From positions 124,001 through 188,000 of the forward strand of contig NZ_JACNMM010000009.1 in the NCBI RefSeq assembly GCF_020529025.1: a stretch of 64,000 nucleotides of DNA, given 5' to 3'. Below the pieces are notes generated by a model. It had not been told where the DNA came from and made no database searches. It worked only from the letters and a program-made list of their open reading frames with translations. This document shows, piece after piece, positions 1-9,130 of the stretch. The position numbers were made by a program, and so were the translations under genes. How positions within the stretch are numbered: position 1 is the first letter of the stretch; every line of letters starts with the position of its first letter. Source of the DNA: Oceaniglobus trochenteri. Its GTDB lineage: Bacteria; Pseudomonadota; Alphaproteobacteria; Rhodobacterales; Rhodobacteraceae.

Positions 1-787
1 TGCCGCCAAGGATGTATTGCCGCATCCGCGACCGGCCGTAACCCCCCATCACGATCATGTCGGTGGCCTGGGCCTTGGCCTCGTTCATGATGACATCGGA
101 GATGCGCTCTCCGGCCGAGGGCAGGACGTTGATGCGCACCTTCGCGCCGTGGCGGTTCAGGAAGGCGGCCAGCGCGCCGCCCGGGTCCGACCGTTCGGGG
201 CCCTGGGACGGCGGGTCGATCACGCAGACGACCACCTCTTCCGCCTCGCGCAGGAAGGGCAGCGCGCCACGGGCCGCGGCCAGCGCGGGCGCCCCCTGAT
301 CCCAGGCCAGCAACACCCGTTCGGGCGCGGCCAGGGTCGTCTGGCCCTCGGGCAGGATCAGCACCGGCGCGGCGCTGTCCAGCAGGGCGGCTTCGGCGGC
401 GGCGATATCCACCTGTCCGCGCCATTTGCCATAGGGCTGGGGCAGGATGGTCAGATCCGAGAACCGCGCCTGCTGGGCCAGGGCATAGCCAAGCCCGGCC
501 GAGGGCGCGACGATCGAGATGTCGTCCCATGTCACGTCTTCGCGGGCCATGCGCCGGGCCAGGGCCGCGGCCATGTCGGCGGTCGAGGTATCGGCATCGC
601 TGAGCGCGGTGGTCAGCAGGGTGGTGTTGATGCCGGCATAGCTCAGCCCGGGATCGACGGCGTTCACCCCCACCAGAACCACGCTGAGATGCGCGTTCAG
701 GCGGCGCGCCAGGTCGATCGCGGCCTCGAGGACATCGGTGTTCTGCGTTTCGCTGTGCAAGAGCGTTGTTATCGTGCTGAAGTTCAT
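1..787 (-). CDS. Universal stress protein, UspA family (C-terminus cut by window edge)
   Basis: The minus-strand reading frame starts with ATG at 787 and is open to the left edge, giving about 262 residues. It begins MNFSTITTLLHSETQNTDVL and ends near MGGYGRSRMRQYILGG, which is the glycine-rich nucleotide-binding signature that closes Usp domains; only about 10-20 residues should be missing. Its length is that of the two-domain cytoplasmic Usp proteins of Rhodobacteraceae, in which only the second domain keeps a clear signature. It is divergent from ccoN, with an FNR-type box between them about 97 bases upstream of its start, so co-regulation with the cbb3 oxidase under low oxygen is plausible (inference). 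The family is clear; the physiological role is not. Confidence 0.85.
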   Translation of the reverse strand, partial: MNFSTITTLLHSETQNTDVLEAAIDLARRLNAHLSVVLVGVNAVDPGLSYAGINTTLLTTALSDADTSTADMAAALARRMAREDVTWDDISIVAPSAGLGYALAQQARFSDLTILPQPYGKWRGQVDIAAAEAALLDSAAPVLILPEGQTTLAAPERVLLAWDQGAPALAAARGALPFLREAEEVVVCVIDPPSQGPERSDPGGALAAFLNRHGAKVRINVLPSAGERISDVIMNEAKAQATDMIVMGGYGRSRMRQYILGG

Positions 788-883
788 TGTCGTGCCTCCG
801 GGATCAGGAGAATGCGGCGCCAGCGGTGACGCCGTGCCTTCGGGTTGTTCCGGCATCGGTGCCACAACCAAGTTTGGCCAGTA

Positions 884-897
884 TTGATCCAGATCAA
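884..897. promoter_or_regulatory. FNR/FnrL-type box between uspA-like gene and ccoN
   Basis: TTGATCCAGATCAA is a perfect match to the FNR consensus TTGAT-N4-ATCAA. It lies 92 bases before the ccoN start and 96 bases before the divergent stress-protein start. FnrL activation of ccoNOQP under low oxygen is established in Rhodobacter species; binding here is inferred from the motif alone. Confidence 0.85.
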
Positions 898-989
898 TGC
901 GCCCGCAACGCCCGAGTCTAGATCACCCCAATGAACAGGATCGGGATCGGAGTGTCGTCCCGACGAAAGACGAGAGCGGGGAACAGCGC

Positions 990-2588
990 ATGTTCAACAC
1001 ATTCAAACTCATCGCATTGGGGGGGATCGCGCTTTGTGCCGCCATCGCCGCCAATTACGGGCGGGACCTGGCCTATCAGGTTCATGCCATCATCATCATG
1101 CTGGTCGCCGCGGGCATGTTCGTCTGGGTCCTGCGGGGCGTGGACGTCGAAAGGCCGCAGGCCGATTCCGGCGGCTACATGGATGGCGTCATCCGCTATG
1201 GCGTGGTGGCCACTGCGGCTTGGGGAATCATCGGGTTCCTGGCCGGAACGTTCATCGCCTTCCAGCTGGCCTTTCCCGCGCTGAACCTCGAGTTCGCCCA
1301 GCCCTATGCCAATTTCGGCCGGCTGCGCCCGCTGCACACCAGCGCGGTGATCTTTGCCTTCGGGGGCAATGCCCTGATCGCCACGTCGTTCTACGTGGTG
1401 CAGCGCACCTGTGGCGCGCGCCTCTGGGGCGGCAACCTGGCCTGGTTCGTCTTCTGGGGCTACAACCTGTTCATCGTTCTTGCGGCCACCGGTTATGTGC
1501 TGGGTTCGACCCAGTCCAAGGAATACGCCGAGCCTGAATGGTACGTCGATCTCTGGCTGACGGTGGTCTGGCTGGCCTATCTGGCGGTGTTCATGGGCAC
1601 GCTGTTCATCCGCCGCGAAAAGCACATCTATGTCGCCAACTGGTTCTACCTCGGGTTCATCATCACCGTGGCCATGCTGCACGTGGTGAACAACCTGTCG
1701 ATCCCGGTGTCGATCTTCGGCAGCAAGTCGGTTCAGGTCTTCGCGGGGGTGCAGGATGCCATGGTGCAGTGGTGGTATGGCCACAACGCCGTGGGCTTCT
1801 TCCTGACCGCCGGTTTCCTGGGGATGATGTATTACTTCGTGCCCAAGCAGGCGGGCCGCCCCGTCTATTCCTACAAGCTGTCGATCATCCACTTCTGGGC
1901 GCTGATCTTCCTTTATATCTGGGCCGGTCCGCACCACCTGCATTACACGGCACTTCCCGACTGGGCGGCGACGCTGGGCATGGTGTTCTCGATCATCCTG
2001 TGGATGCCGTCCTGGGGGGGCATGATCAACGGGCTGATGACGCTTCAGGGCGCGTGGGACAAGCTGCGCACCGATCCGATCATCCGCATGATGGTGGCGG
2101 CGCTGGCCTTTTACGGCATGTCCACCTTCGAAGGGCCGATGATGTCGATCCGCGCCGTGAACTCGCTGTCCCACTACACCGACTGGACCATCGGGCACGT
2201 CCATTCCGGCGCCCTGGGCTGGAACGGGATGATCACCTTCGCCGCTCTTTACTTCCTGACCCCGCGTCTCTGGGGGCGTGAGCGGATGTATTCCATGGCG
2301 GCGATCAACTGGCACTTCTGGCTCGCGACCATCGGCATCGTTCTCTACGCGGCGTCGATGTGGGTCAGCGGCATCATGGAAGGCCTGATGTGGCGCGAAG
2401 TCGATGCGCAGGGTTTCCTGGTCAACAGCTTTGCCGACACCGTCATCGCCAAATACCCGATGTACGTCGTCCGGGGCCTCGGTGGGGTGATGTACCTGAC
2501 CGGCGGTCTGATCATGGGCTGGAACATGTGGATGACGATCCGGGGAGGCGTTCGCGTGAAAGCCCCCGTCGGCGTCCCGGCAGAATAA
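990..2588 (+). CDS. ccoN: cbb3-type cytochrome c oxidase subunit I (CcoN)
   Basis: This is the catalytic subunit of the cbb3 oxidase, a high-affinity terminal oxidase of the inner membrane carrying haem b and the haem b3-CuB centre. The 532-residue product is hydrophobic throughout, as expected for about 12 membrane segments. The invariant histidine segments are visible: [24 protein letters not shown] and [17 protein letters not shown] chose ATG 990 ([10 protein letters not shown]), which starts just before the first membrane helix; an in-frame upstream extension to 897 would put a charged, non-conserved stretch in front and run into the FNR box. It is the first gene of ccoNOQP, and ccoO follows after 13 bases. 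Confidence 0.97.
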   Translation: MFNTFKLIALGGIALCAAIAANYGRDLAYQVHAIIIMLVAAGMFVWVLRGVDVERPQADSGGYMDGVIRYGVVATAAWGIIGFLAGTFIAFQLAFPALNLEFAQPYANFGRLRPLHTSAVIFAFGGNALIATSFYVVQRTCGARLWGGNLAWFVFWGYNLFIVLAATGYVLGSTQSKEYAEPEWYVDLWLTVVWLAYLAVFMGTLFIRREKHIYVANWFYLGFIITVAMLHVVNNLSIPVSIFGSKSVQVFAGVQDAMVQWWYGHNAVGFFLTAGFLGMMYYFVPKQAGRPVYSYKLSIIHFWALIFLYIWAGPHHLHYTALPDWAATLGMVFSIILWMPSWGGMINGLMTLQGAWDKLRTDPIIRMMVAALAFYGMSTFEGPMMSIRAVNSLSHYTDWTIGHVHSGALGWNGMITFAALYFLTPRLWGRERMYSMAAINWHFWLATIGIVLYAASMWVSGIMEGLMWREVDAQGFLVNSFADTVIAKYPMYVVRGLGGVMYLTGGLIMGWNMWMTIRGGVRVKAPVGVPAE

Positions 2589-2601
2589 GGAGGTCGAAAG
2601 C

Positions 2602-3426
2602 ATGGCCAAGAACCCCAAAATCACCGGCGCGGAAAAGGATCCGAAGGTCAGCACCCTGGACGATTTCCCCGAGGAGATCCCCAACGAGCTGCCTCATCAG
2701 ACCGCGTTCCTGAACCGTCACCAGATCCTGGAACGTTCGCCCACCCTGCTGCTGGTTGCCTCGCTTCTGGTGGTGGCAGTGGGGGGCGTGGTGGAAATCG
2801 CGCCGCTGTTCTACCTCGAGAACACCATCGAGGATGTCGAAGGCATGCGACCCTATTCGCCGCTGGAACTGGCCGGGCGCGACATCTACGTGCGCGAGGG
2901 CTGCTATCTTTGCCACAGCCAGATGATCCGCCCCATGCGGGATGAGGTCGAACGCTATGGCCACTACTCGCTGGCAGCGGAATCGATGTACGACCATCCG
3001 TTCCAGTGGGGCAGCAAGCGGACGGGCCCCGACCTGGCGCGCGTGGGGGGGCGGTATTCCGATGCCTGGCACGTCGATCACCTGAAAGACCCGCAATCGG
3101 TGGTGCCTGAATCGATCATGCCGAAATATGCCTTCCTGGCCGATACGCCGATCGAGGGCACCTATGCCGCCGACCTGCTGTCGACCAACCGTTTCGTCGG
3201 CGTGCCCTATACCGACGAGATGATCGAACTGGCCGCTGCCGATTTCTCCGTTCAGGCCGACCCCGAGGGTGACTATGACGGGTTGCTGGAACGCTATCCC
3301 GGCGCGGTGGTCAGCAACTTCGACGGCCAGCCGCAACTGACCGAGATGGACGCGCTGATCGCCTATCTCCAGATGCTGGGCACGCTGGTCGATTTCTCGA
3401 CCTTCACCCCCGACGCAAGCCGATAG
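2602..3426 (+). CDS. ccoO: cbb3 oxidase subunit II, monohaem cytochrome c (CcoO), with long N-terminus
   Basis: CcoO is a membrane-anchored c-type cytochrome that passes electrons to CcoN. One haem-binding CYLCH motif lies at residues 101-105, after a single membrane anchor at about 48-64, followed by the conserved [18 protein letters not shown] segment. An AGGAGG ribosome site seven bases upstream fixes the start. The product has 274 residues, about 30 more than I would expect for the Rhodobacter type. The excess is an N-terminal, charged, proline-containing stretch (residues 1-38) before the usual start region, and no internal ATG could give the short form. The gene is co-transcribed with ccoN and ccoQP by spacing. 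Confidence 0.95.
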   Translation: MAKNPKITGAEKDPKVSTLDDFPEEIPNELPHQTAFLNRHQILERSPTLLLVASLLVVAVGGVVEIAPLFYLENTIEDVEGMRPYSPLELAGRDIYVREGCYLCHSQMIRPMRDEVERYGHYSLAAESMYDHPFQWGSKRTGPDLARVGGRYSDAWHVDHLKDPQSVVPESIMPKYAFLADTPIEGTYAADLLSTNRFVGVPYTDEMIELAAADFSVQADPEGDYDGLLERYPGAVVSNFDGQPQLTEMDALIAYLQMLGTLVDFSTFTPDASR

Positions 3427-3437
3427 GAGGCCGCGAA

Positions 3438-3620
3438 ATGGAAACCTATACCTTTCTGCGCGCGCTGGCCGACAGCTGGGTCCTACTGGCGATGACCCTG
3501 TTCTTCCTCGGGGTGATCCTCTGGGCCTATCGACCGGGCAGCCGCCGGATGCATGACGAAATCTCGCAGATCCCCCTGCGCGACGACACCGAAAGCCTTG
3601 GAAACGGGGGTGCGAAATGA
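3438..3620 (+). CDS. ccoQ: cbb3 oxidase small subunit CcoQ (CcoQ/FixQ)
   Basis: The 60-residue product has one membrane helix (about residues 13-30) and a short cytoplasmic tail, the usual form of CcoQ. An AGGAGG site lies upstream. It follows ccoO by 11 bases and overlaps ccoP by 4 bases (ATGA). CcoQ stabilises the oxidase and, in Rhodobacter, has been tied to redox signalling to PrrB; the latter is family knowledge and nothing in this sequence shows it. Confidence 0.9.
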   Translation: METYTFLRALADSWVLLAMTLFFLGVILWAYRPGSRRMHDEISQIPLRDDTESLGNGGAK

Positions 3621-4480
3621 GCAGGAAAGAAACAGACAAGATCACCGGTGTCGAAACCACCGGCCACGAATGGGACGGCATCAAGGAGCTGAACAACCCC
3701 CTGCCGCGCTGGTGGCTGTGGACGCTCTATGCCACCATCGTATGGTCCATCGGATATACCATCGCCTATCCCGCCTGGCCGCTGATCAAGGGCGCCACAT
3801 CGGGGCTTCTGGGCTATTCGACCCGGGGCGAGGTGGCGCAGAACATCGCTGCCGTCGAAGAGGCCAACGCGGCACTGACGGCGCAACTGGCTGCTGTCGA
3901 TCTCGCGACGCTGGAAGCCGACCCCGAGTTGAACCGCTTTGCCACGGCGGGCGGGGCGGCGGTGTTCCGCACCAACTGTTCCCAGTGTCACGGCTCGGGC
4001 GCGGCGGGGGCGTTGGGCTATCCCAACCTGCTGGATGACGACTGGCTTTGGGGCGGCGACATCGAGGCGATCGCCTATACGGTGCGCCACGGCATCCGCA
4101 ACGAGGCCGACCCCGACGCCCGCTGGTCGCAGATGCCCGCCTTCGGCGAATTGCTGGAGAAAGAGGAGATCGCCGCGCTGGTGGCCCATGTGCAGCAGAT
4201 TTCCGGGCAGGATCACGATGCCGCCCTGGCCGGGCAGGGGGCCGAACTGTACCTTGACAACTGTTCGTCCTGTCACGGGGAAAACGGCACGGGCGACCGC
4301 GAACAGGGCGCACCCAACTTGACCGATGCCATCTGGCTTTACGGTGGCGACGCCGAGGCGCTGGAATACACCATCCGCAACGCCCGCTTCGGCATCATGC
4401 CGCCTTGGACCCCGCGCCTGAGCGACGCCGAGATCAACGCCGTCGCCGCCTATGTCCACCAGCTGGGGGGCGGCGAATAG
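3617..4480 (+). CDS. ccoP: cbb3 oxidase subunit III, dihaem cytochrome c (CcoP)
   Basis: CcoP receives electrons from periplasmic cytochrome c. The 287-residue product has a cytoplasmic N-terminus with the GHEWDGIKELNNPLPRWW signature, one membrane helix at about residues 33-55, a coiled stretch, and two c-type haem motifs, CSQCH (121-125) and CSSCH (216-220). Methionine-containing segments that could supply the sixth ligands follow each domain (SQMPAFGE and IMPPWTP). It is the last gene of ccoNOQP; a GC hairpin follows the stop codon. Confidence 0.97.
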   Translation: MSRKETDKITGVETTGHEWDGIKELNNPLPRWWLWTLYATIVWSIGYTIAYPAWPLIKGATSGLLGYSTRGEVAQNIAAVEEANAALTAQLAAVDLATLEADPELNRFATAGGAAVFRTNCSQCHGSGAAGALGYPNLLDDDWLWGGDIEAIAYTVRHGIRNEADPDARWSQMPAFGELLEKEEIAALVAHVQQISGQDHDAALAGQGAELYLDNCSSCHGENGTGDREQGAPNLTDAIWLYGGDAEALEYTIRNARFGIMPPWTPRLSDAEINAVAAYVHQLGGGE

Positions 4481-4490
4481 CCCAAGGGAC

Positions 4491-4515
4491 ACCGCGGGTT
4501 CCCCACGCCCGCGGT
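4491..4515 (+). terminator. GC hairpin after ccoP (possible terminator or RNA-stability element)
   Basis: ACCGCGGG and CCCGCGGT form a perfect 8-bp stem with a 9-base loop, starting 10 bases after the ccoP stop. No T-run follows, so it is not a classical intrinsic terminator; it may separate ccoNOQP mRNA from ccoGHIS or protect its 3' end. Confidence 0.45.
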
Positions 4516-4642
4516 TGGCACCTCTGCCCCTTCTTCCTGTTCGCACTCGGGGAGGGGCGGGGGTGTTTTTCCGTTTGACGGCCCCCACGCATCTGCGCCG
4601 GGGGGCCGGGGCGAAGGCCAAAGTGTCGCGGTGATGTCGCCT

Positions 4643-4656
4643 TTGATCTGCATCAA
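4643..4656. promoter_or_regulatory. FNR/FnrL-type box upstream of ccoG
   Basis: TTGATCTGCATCAA is a perfect TTGAT-N4-ATCAA match, 57 bases before the ccoG start codon. It indicates that ccoGHIS has its own FnrL-dependent promoter in addition to any read-through from ccoNOQP. Confidence 0.85.
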
Positions 4657-4713
4657 TATCCCGCCGCTTCCGCCAGCTTAATGTGTTGTCGCGAACAGGA
4701 CCGGAGTCACGTC

Positions 4714-6336
4714 ATGGCATCAGATACGCCACCGCCGCTTTATGCGCCGCGCGAGCCCATTTTTCCGCGCCGCGTCAACGGCTTCTTCCGAAAGTTCAAG
4801 TGGTGGATCATGATCGTCACCCTTGGAATCTACTACCTTACCCCCTGGATCAGGTGGGATCGCGGCCCCGCGCTCCCGGATCAGGCGGTGCTGGTCGATC
4901 TGGCCGGGCGGCGCTTCTATTTCTTCTGGATCGAGATCTGGCCGCACGAATTCTATTTCGTTGCCGGCCTGCTGATCATGGCGGGGCTGGGTCTGTTCCT
5001 GTTCACCTCGGCACTGGGCCGGGTCTGGTGCGGCTATGCCTGCCCGCAGACGGTCTGGACCGATCTTTTCATCCTGGTGGAACGCTGGATCGAGGGCGAC
5101 CGCAACGCCCGCATCCGCCTGTGGAAGGCTGATTGGGACGCGCGCAAGTGGCGCCTTCGCATCACCAAATGGGCGGTCTGGCTGCTGATCGCCGTGGCCA
5201 CGGGGGGGGCCTGGGTGTTCTATTTCGCCGATGCGCCCACCCTGGCGCGCGACATCTTCACGCTGAACGCGGCCCCTGTCGCCTATGCCACCATCGCGAT
5301 CCTTACCGCGACCACCTTCATCTTCGGTGGCTTCATGCGCGAACAGGTCTGCATCTACATGTGCCCCTGGCCGCGCATCCAGGGCGCGATGATGGACAGC
5401 GGCACCCTGACCGTCGGCTATCGCCACTGGCGGGGCGAACCGCGCGGCAAGCACCGCAAGGGCGCGCGCGCCGCCGCCGAACTGCGCCAGGCAACACCCT
5501 ACAGCGTGGCCGAGAAGGACCTGCCCTCGGACGACACGGGGCAGATGGGCGACTGCATCGATTGCATGGCCTGCGTCAACGTCTGCCCCATGGGCATCGA
5601 CATTCGCGACGGTCAGCAGATGGAGTGCATCACCTGCGCCCTGTGCATCGACGCCTGCGACGACGTGATGGCCAAGATCGGCAAGCCGCGCGGGTTGATC
5701 GATTATCTTGCGCTGGACGACGAACCGCCGCTGGTGCCCGGTGATCTGGCCGCTGTCCGCCCCATGGGCACCGAGGCCACGGCAGGGGGCGCCACGGCGA
5801 CGGTGCCGGTGGCCGGGCGGGTGGCCGATGTGCCGCAAGCGGGCGATCAGCCGGTCGTCACCCGCCGCGCGACCGACTGGACGCCAAAGCCGCTGTGGAA
5901 GCATATCCTGCGGCCGCGCACCATCGTCTATTCCGTGCTGTGGTCGCTGATCGGGGTGGGGCTGATCTGGGCGCTTTTCGTGCGATCCGACATCGGGCTG
6001 ACGGTGGAGCCGGTGCGCAACCCCACCTTCATCACCCTGTCGGACGGATCGGTGCGCAATGCCTATGCCGTGCGGCTGCGCAACATGACGGGCGAGGATC
6101 GCCAGTTCCGCCTTCTGATCACCTCGGACGCGCCGCTGACGATCAGCCTTGAAGGGGCCGACGACACGGTGACCGTCCCGGCGCAGGAAACCCTGCAACA
6201 GCGGGTCTATGTCGTGGCGGCGCCGGGGTCGGTGCCGGCCAACAGCGATCTGACCGACCTTCGGATCTGGGTCGAAGACAGCGAAACCGGCGCGCGGGCC
6301 AGCCGGGAAACCACCTTCAACGGAAAGGGCGAATGA
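4714..6336 (+). CDS. ccoG: cbb3 oxidase assembly protein CcoG (FixG/RdxA), Fe-S copper reductase type
   Basis: This 540-residue membrane protein carries ferredoxin-like cysteine clusters. Visible are CIDCMACVNVCP and CITCALCIDACD (two 4Fe-4S sites), plus earlier WCGYACPQTVW and VCIYMCPWPR motifs. Several N-terminal membrane helices and an Ig-like C-terminal periplasmic domain (about residues 430-540) match FixG/RdxA. CcoG of Rhodobacter has been described as a cupric reductase that supplies Cu(I) to the P-type ATPase. I chose ATG 4714 (MASDTPPPLYAPREP), with GGAG upstream, rather than an in-frame ATG at 4681 that would add a non-conserved, cysteine-rich start. It overlaps ccoH by 4 bases. Confidence 0.95.
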   Translation: MASDTPPPLYAPREPIFPRRVNGFFRKFKWWIMIVTLGIYYLTPWIRWDRGPALPDQAVLVDLAGRRFYFFWIEIWPHEFYFVAGLLIMAGLGLFLFTSALGRVWCGYACPQTVWTDLFILVERWIEGDRNARIRLWKADWDARKWRLRITKWAVWLLIAVATGGAWVFYFADAPTLARDIFTLNAAPVAYATIAILTATTFIFGGFMREQVCIYMCPWPRIQGAMMDSGTLTVGYRHWRGEPRGKHRKGARAAAELRQATPYSVAEKDLPSDDTGQMGDCIDCMACVNVCPMGIDIRDGQQMECITCALCIDACDDVMAKIGKPRGLIDYLALDDEPPLVPGDLAAVRPMGTEATAGGATATVPVAGRVADVPQAGDQPVVTRRATDWTPKPLWKHILRPRTIVYSVLWSLIGVGLIWALFVRSDIGLTVEPVRNPTFITLSDGSVRNAYAVRLRNMTGEDRQFRLLITSDAPLTISLEGADDTVTVPAQETLQQRVYVVAAPGSVPANSDLTDLRIWVEDSETGARASRETTFNGKGE

Positions 6337-6791
6337 TGACAAGGGAACTGACAGGGCGGCATGTGCTGTTCATCATCGGTGGCGGGTTCGCCGTGATCGT
6401 GGCGGTGAACCTGACGCTGGCCTTCCAGGCGGTCGCCACCTTTCCGGGGCTCGAGGTGCAGAATTCCTACGTCGCCTCGCAAAGCTTCGATGCCGACCGG
6501 GCAAGCCAGGAGGCCCTGGGCTGGGACGTGTCGGCGGTGCTGGATCGCCAGGGGTCGCTGTTCCTGACCTTCGACAAGGACGGTTCGCCGGTGCAGCCCG
6601 AAATCGTCTCGGCCACCCTGGGGCGGGCCACCAGTGTCGCGCAGGATCAGACGCCCGCGTTCCATTTCGACGGGCGCAGCTTCGTGTCCCATGTCGAACT
6701 TGGGCGCGGCAACTGGAACCTGCGCCTTGTGGCGCGCGCCGAAGATGGCACCGAATTCAAGCAACGTATCGTGGTGAAGGTTCTGAAATGA
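6333..6791 (+). CDS. ccoH: cbb3 oxidase assembly protein CcoH (FixH family)
   Basis: The 152-residue product has one N-terminal membrane helix (about residues 10-30) with VAVNLTLAFQAV just after it, the usual FixH start, and a periplasmic beta-rich domain. The start overlaps the ccoG stop (ATGATG); the second ATG at 6336 is equally possible. CcoH is needed for stable cbb3 assembly and interacts with CcoN and CcoI in related species. It overlaps ccoI by 4 bases. Confidence 0.92.
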   Translation: MMTRELTGRHVLFIIGGGFAVIVAVNLTLAFQAVATFPGLEVQNSYVASQSFDADRASQEALGWDVSAVLDRQGSLFLTFDKDGSPVQPEIVSATLGRATSVAQDQTPAFHFDGRSFVSHVELGRGNWNLRLVARAEDGTEFKQRIVVKVLK

Positions 6792-8911
6792 CCGCTGCCT
6801 GCCCAGCCTGCCCCCCCATGCCCGATACCACCGGAGCCGCGCCCGAGGGGGGCGTGCAGATCTCGCTGCCCACGATCCATTGCGCGGCCTGCATGGCGGG
6901 CGTCGAGCGCGCGCTCAGCCGGGTGGATGGCGTGATCTCGGCGCGGGTGAACCTGGGGCTGAAGCGGGTGCGCATCGAAACCGTGCCGGGCCTGGGCGCC
7001 GAGCCCTGCCTGGCCGCCATCCGCGCCGCCGGCTACGACGCGCTGGAACTGGATACCGACGCGCTGGGGGGCGAGGGCGACGCGACGGGCCGGTCGCTGC
7101 TGATCGCCATCGGGGTGGCGGGTTTTGCCATGATGAACGTGATGCTGCTGTCGGTGTCGGTCTGGTCGGGGGCGACGGATGCGACGCGCGACATGTTCCA
7201 CTGGATCTCGGCGATGATCGCGCTGCCGGCCGTGGCCTATGCCGGACGGCCGTTCTTTTCCTCGGCCTGGGCGGCACTGCGGGCGGGGCGGCTGAACATG
7301 GAGGTGCCGATTTCCCTGGCGCTGATCCTGGCCTGTGGCATGTCGCTTTATGAAACGTTGGAAAGCGGGCGGCACGCCTATTTCGACGCCGCGCTGTCGC
7401 TGACCTTCTTCCTGCTGATCGGCCGATACCTCGATCACCGCACCCGGATCGCCGCGCGCTCGGCCGCGCGCGAACTGGCCGCGCTTGAGCCGTCGCGGGC
7501 CGAAAGGGTCACGCGGGGGGGCACCGAAACCGTGCCGGTGGCACAGGTGCAGGTGGGCGACCTGCTGCATGTGCCCGCAGGCATGCGCGTGCCGCTGGAC
7601 GGCGTCTTGATCCGGGGCGAAACGACGTTGGACCGGGGCCTTGTCACCGGCGAAAGCCAGCCGATGGCGGCGGGGCCGGGCGATACCCTTGTCGCGGGCG
7701 AGGTGAACCTGAGCGGCGCCATCAAGATGCGCGTGACGGCGGTGGGCGACGACACGACCCTGCGGCGCATGGCGGCCCTGGTCGAAGTGGCGGAAACCGC
7801 GCGCAACAAGTATTCGGGCCTGGCCGACCGGGCCGCCGCGATCTATGCGCCCGCCGTTCATCTTCTGGCGCTGCTGGCCTTTCTCGGCTGGGTCTGGGCC
7901 AGTGGCGATCTGCGCCTGTCGCTGAACATCGCCATCGCGGTTCTGATCATCACCTGCCCCTGTGCCCTTGGCCTGGCGGTGCCTGCGGTCAGCACTGCCG
8001 CCTCGGGGCGGCTGTTCAGGCGCGGTGTTCTGCTGAAGAACGCGACGGCGCTGGAGCGGCTGGCCGAGGTCGATTGCGTGGTCTTCGACAAGACCGGCAC
8101 CCTGACCGACGGGCGCGCGATCCCGCAACAGGGGCCGGATGCGGCGGGGATGGGCGTGCTGAAGGCGCTGGCGCTGGCCTCTCATCATCCGGTGGCGCGT
8201 GGTCTGCTGGCGGGGTTGCCCGACATCGTGGCGGCGGACCTGACCGAGGTGCAGGAGCATCGCGGCGACGGCGTAAGCGCCACCTGGCAGGGCCGCCCGG
8301 TGGCCCTGGGGCGGGGCGGCTGGTTGGGGGGCACGGCCAACCCGACGCTGAAGATCGGAGACAGGCTCTATCCGCTGCAGACCGGTGAACAGATGCGCCC
8401 GGGCGTGGCGCAGGCGGTGGCGGGCCTGCATGCCATGGGCATCGACACCCTGCTGCTGACCGGCGACACGGCTCATGCGGCCGACAAGATCGCCTTGGCC
8501 GCGGGAATCGCGCAGGCGCAGGCCGACATGCGCCCCGAGGACAAGGTGCGCGTGCTGGACGGGTTGCGCGCGCAGGGCCGCCGGGCGCTGATGGTGGGAG
8601 ACGGGCTGAACGATACGCCCGCACTGGCCAGCGCCTTCGTGTCGATGGCCCCGGCCAGCGCGATGGACGCGGCGCGGGTGGTGTCGGACATGGTGCTGCT
8701 GAACCCCGATGTGTCGGTCCTGCCCGAGGCGGTGGACCTGGCGCGCCGCGCCCGCAAGCGGATCGTCCAGAATTTCGCCACCGCCGGTCTTTACAACCTT
8801 GTCGCCGTACCGCTGGCGCTGGCCGGTTTCGCCACGCCGCTGATGGCGGCGCTGGCCATGTCGACCTCGTCGATCACCGTTCTTCTGAACGCCCTGCGGA
8901 TGCGGACATGA
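6788..8911 (+). CDS. ccoI: Copper-transporting P1B-type ATPase CcoI (FixI)
   Basis: CcoI exports copper across the inner membrane for cbb3 oxidase assembly. The 707-residue product has an N-terminal heavy-metal-associated domain with CAAC (Cys32, Cys35), a membrane CPC motif (Cys390-Pro-Cys392), the phosphorylation motif DKTGTLTDG (Asp434), the SHHP element of P1B ATPases and the hinge GDGLNDTPAL. An extra CPAC near the N-terminus (residues 5-8) could be a further metal site. The position between ccoH and ccoS, with 4-base overlaps on both sides, makes translational coupling likely. Confidence 0.96.
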   Translation: MTAACPACPPMPDTTGAAPEGGVQISLPTIHCAACMAGVERALSRVDGVISARVNLGLKRVRIETVPGLGAEPCLAAIRAAGYDALELDTDALGGEGDATGRSLLIAIGVAGFAMMNVMLLSVSVWSGATDATRDMFHWISAMIALPAVAYAGRPFFSSAWAALRAGRLNMEVPISLALILACGMSLYETLESGRHAYFDAALSLTFFLLIGRYLDHRTRIAARSAARELAALEPSRAERVTRGGTETVPVAQVQVGDLLHVPAGMRVPLDGVLIRGETTLDRGLVTGESQPMAAGPGDTLVAGEVNLSGAIKMRVTAVGDDTTLRRMAALVEVAETARNKYSGLADRAAAIYAPAVHLLALLAFLGWVWASGDLRLSLNIAIAVLIITCPCALGLAVPAVSTAASGRLFRRGVLLKNATALERLAEVDCVVFDKTGTLTDGRAIPQQGPDAAGMGVLKALALASHHPVARGLLAGLPDIVAADLTEVQEHRGDGVSATWQGRPVALGRGGWLGGTANPTLKIGDRLYPLQTGEQMRPGVAQAVAGLHAMGIDTLLLTGDTAHAADKIALAAGIAQAQADMRPEDKVRVLDGLRAQGRRALMVGDGLNDTPALASAFVSMAPASAMDAARVVSDMVLLNPDVSVLPEAVDLARRARKRIVQNFATAGLYNLVAVPLALAGFATPLMAALAMSTSSITVLLNALRMRT

Positions 8912-9078
8912 ACATTCTTGTGATCCTCGTGCCTGTGTCCCTGGTTCTTGGGGGCATCTGGCTGGGCGGGTTCATCTGGGCGCTGAAGGGCGACCAGTTC
9001 GAAGACCTGGAAGGCGATGCGCAACGCATCCTGTTCGACGAGGCCGATCAACCGCCCGAGGATACGCGCGAGGGTTGA
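8908..9078 (+). CDS. ccoS: cbb3 oxidase maturation protein CcoS
   Basis: This short gene encodes 56 residues starting [16 protein letters not shown]. One membrane helix occupies the N-terminus and is followed by the CcoS hallmark [20 protein letters not shown]. It overlaps the ccoI stop by 4 bases and ends the ccoGHIS operon. CcoS is needed for cofactor insertion into CcoN in Rhodobacter (family knowledge). Confidence 0.92.
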   Translation: MNILVILVPVSLVLGGIWLGGFIWALKGDQFEDLEGDAQRILFDEADQPPEDTREG

Positions 9079-9130
9079 CGCGCCGGGCCATCCTGCCACT
9101 CTGACAATCAGGCAACCCCGGGAGGCGGCG

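Noticed and set aside
918-2684. A 588-codon minus-strand open frame opposite ccoN
   Set aside because: It is antisense to a well-defined oxidase subunit and has the low-complexity composition of shadow frames.
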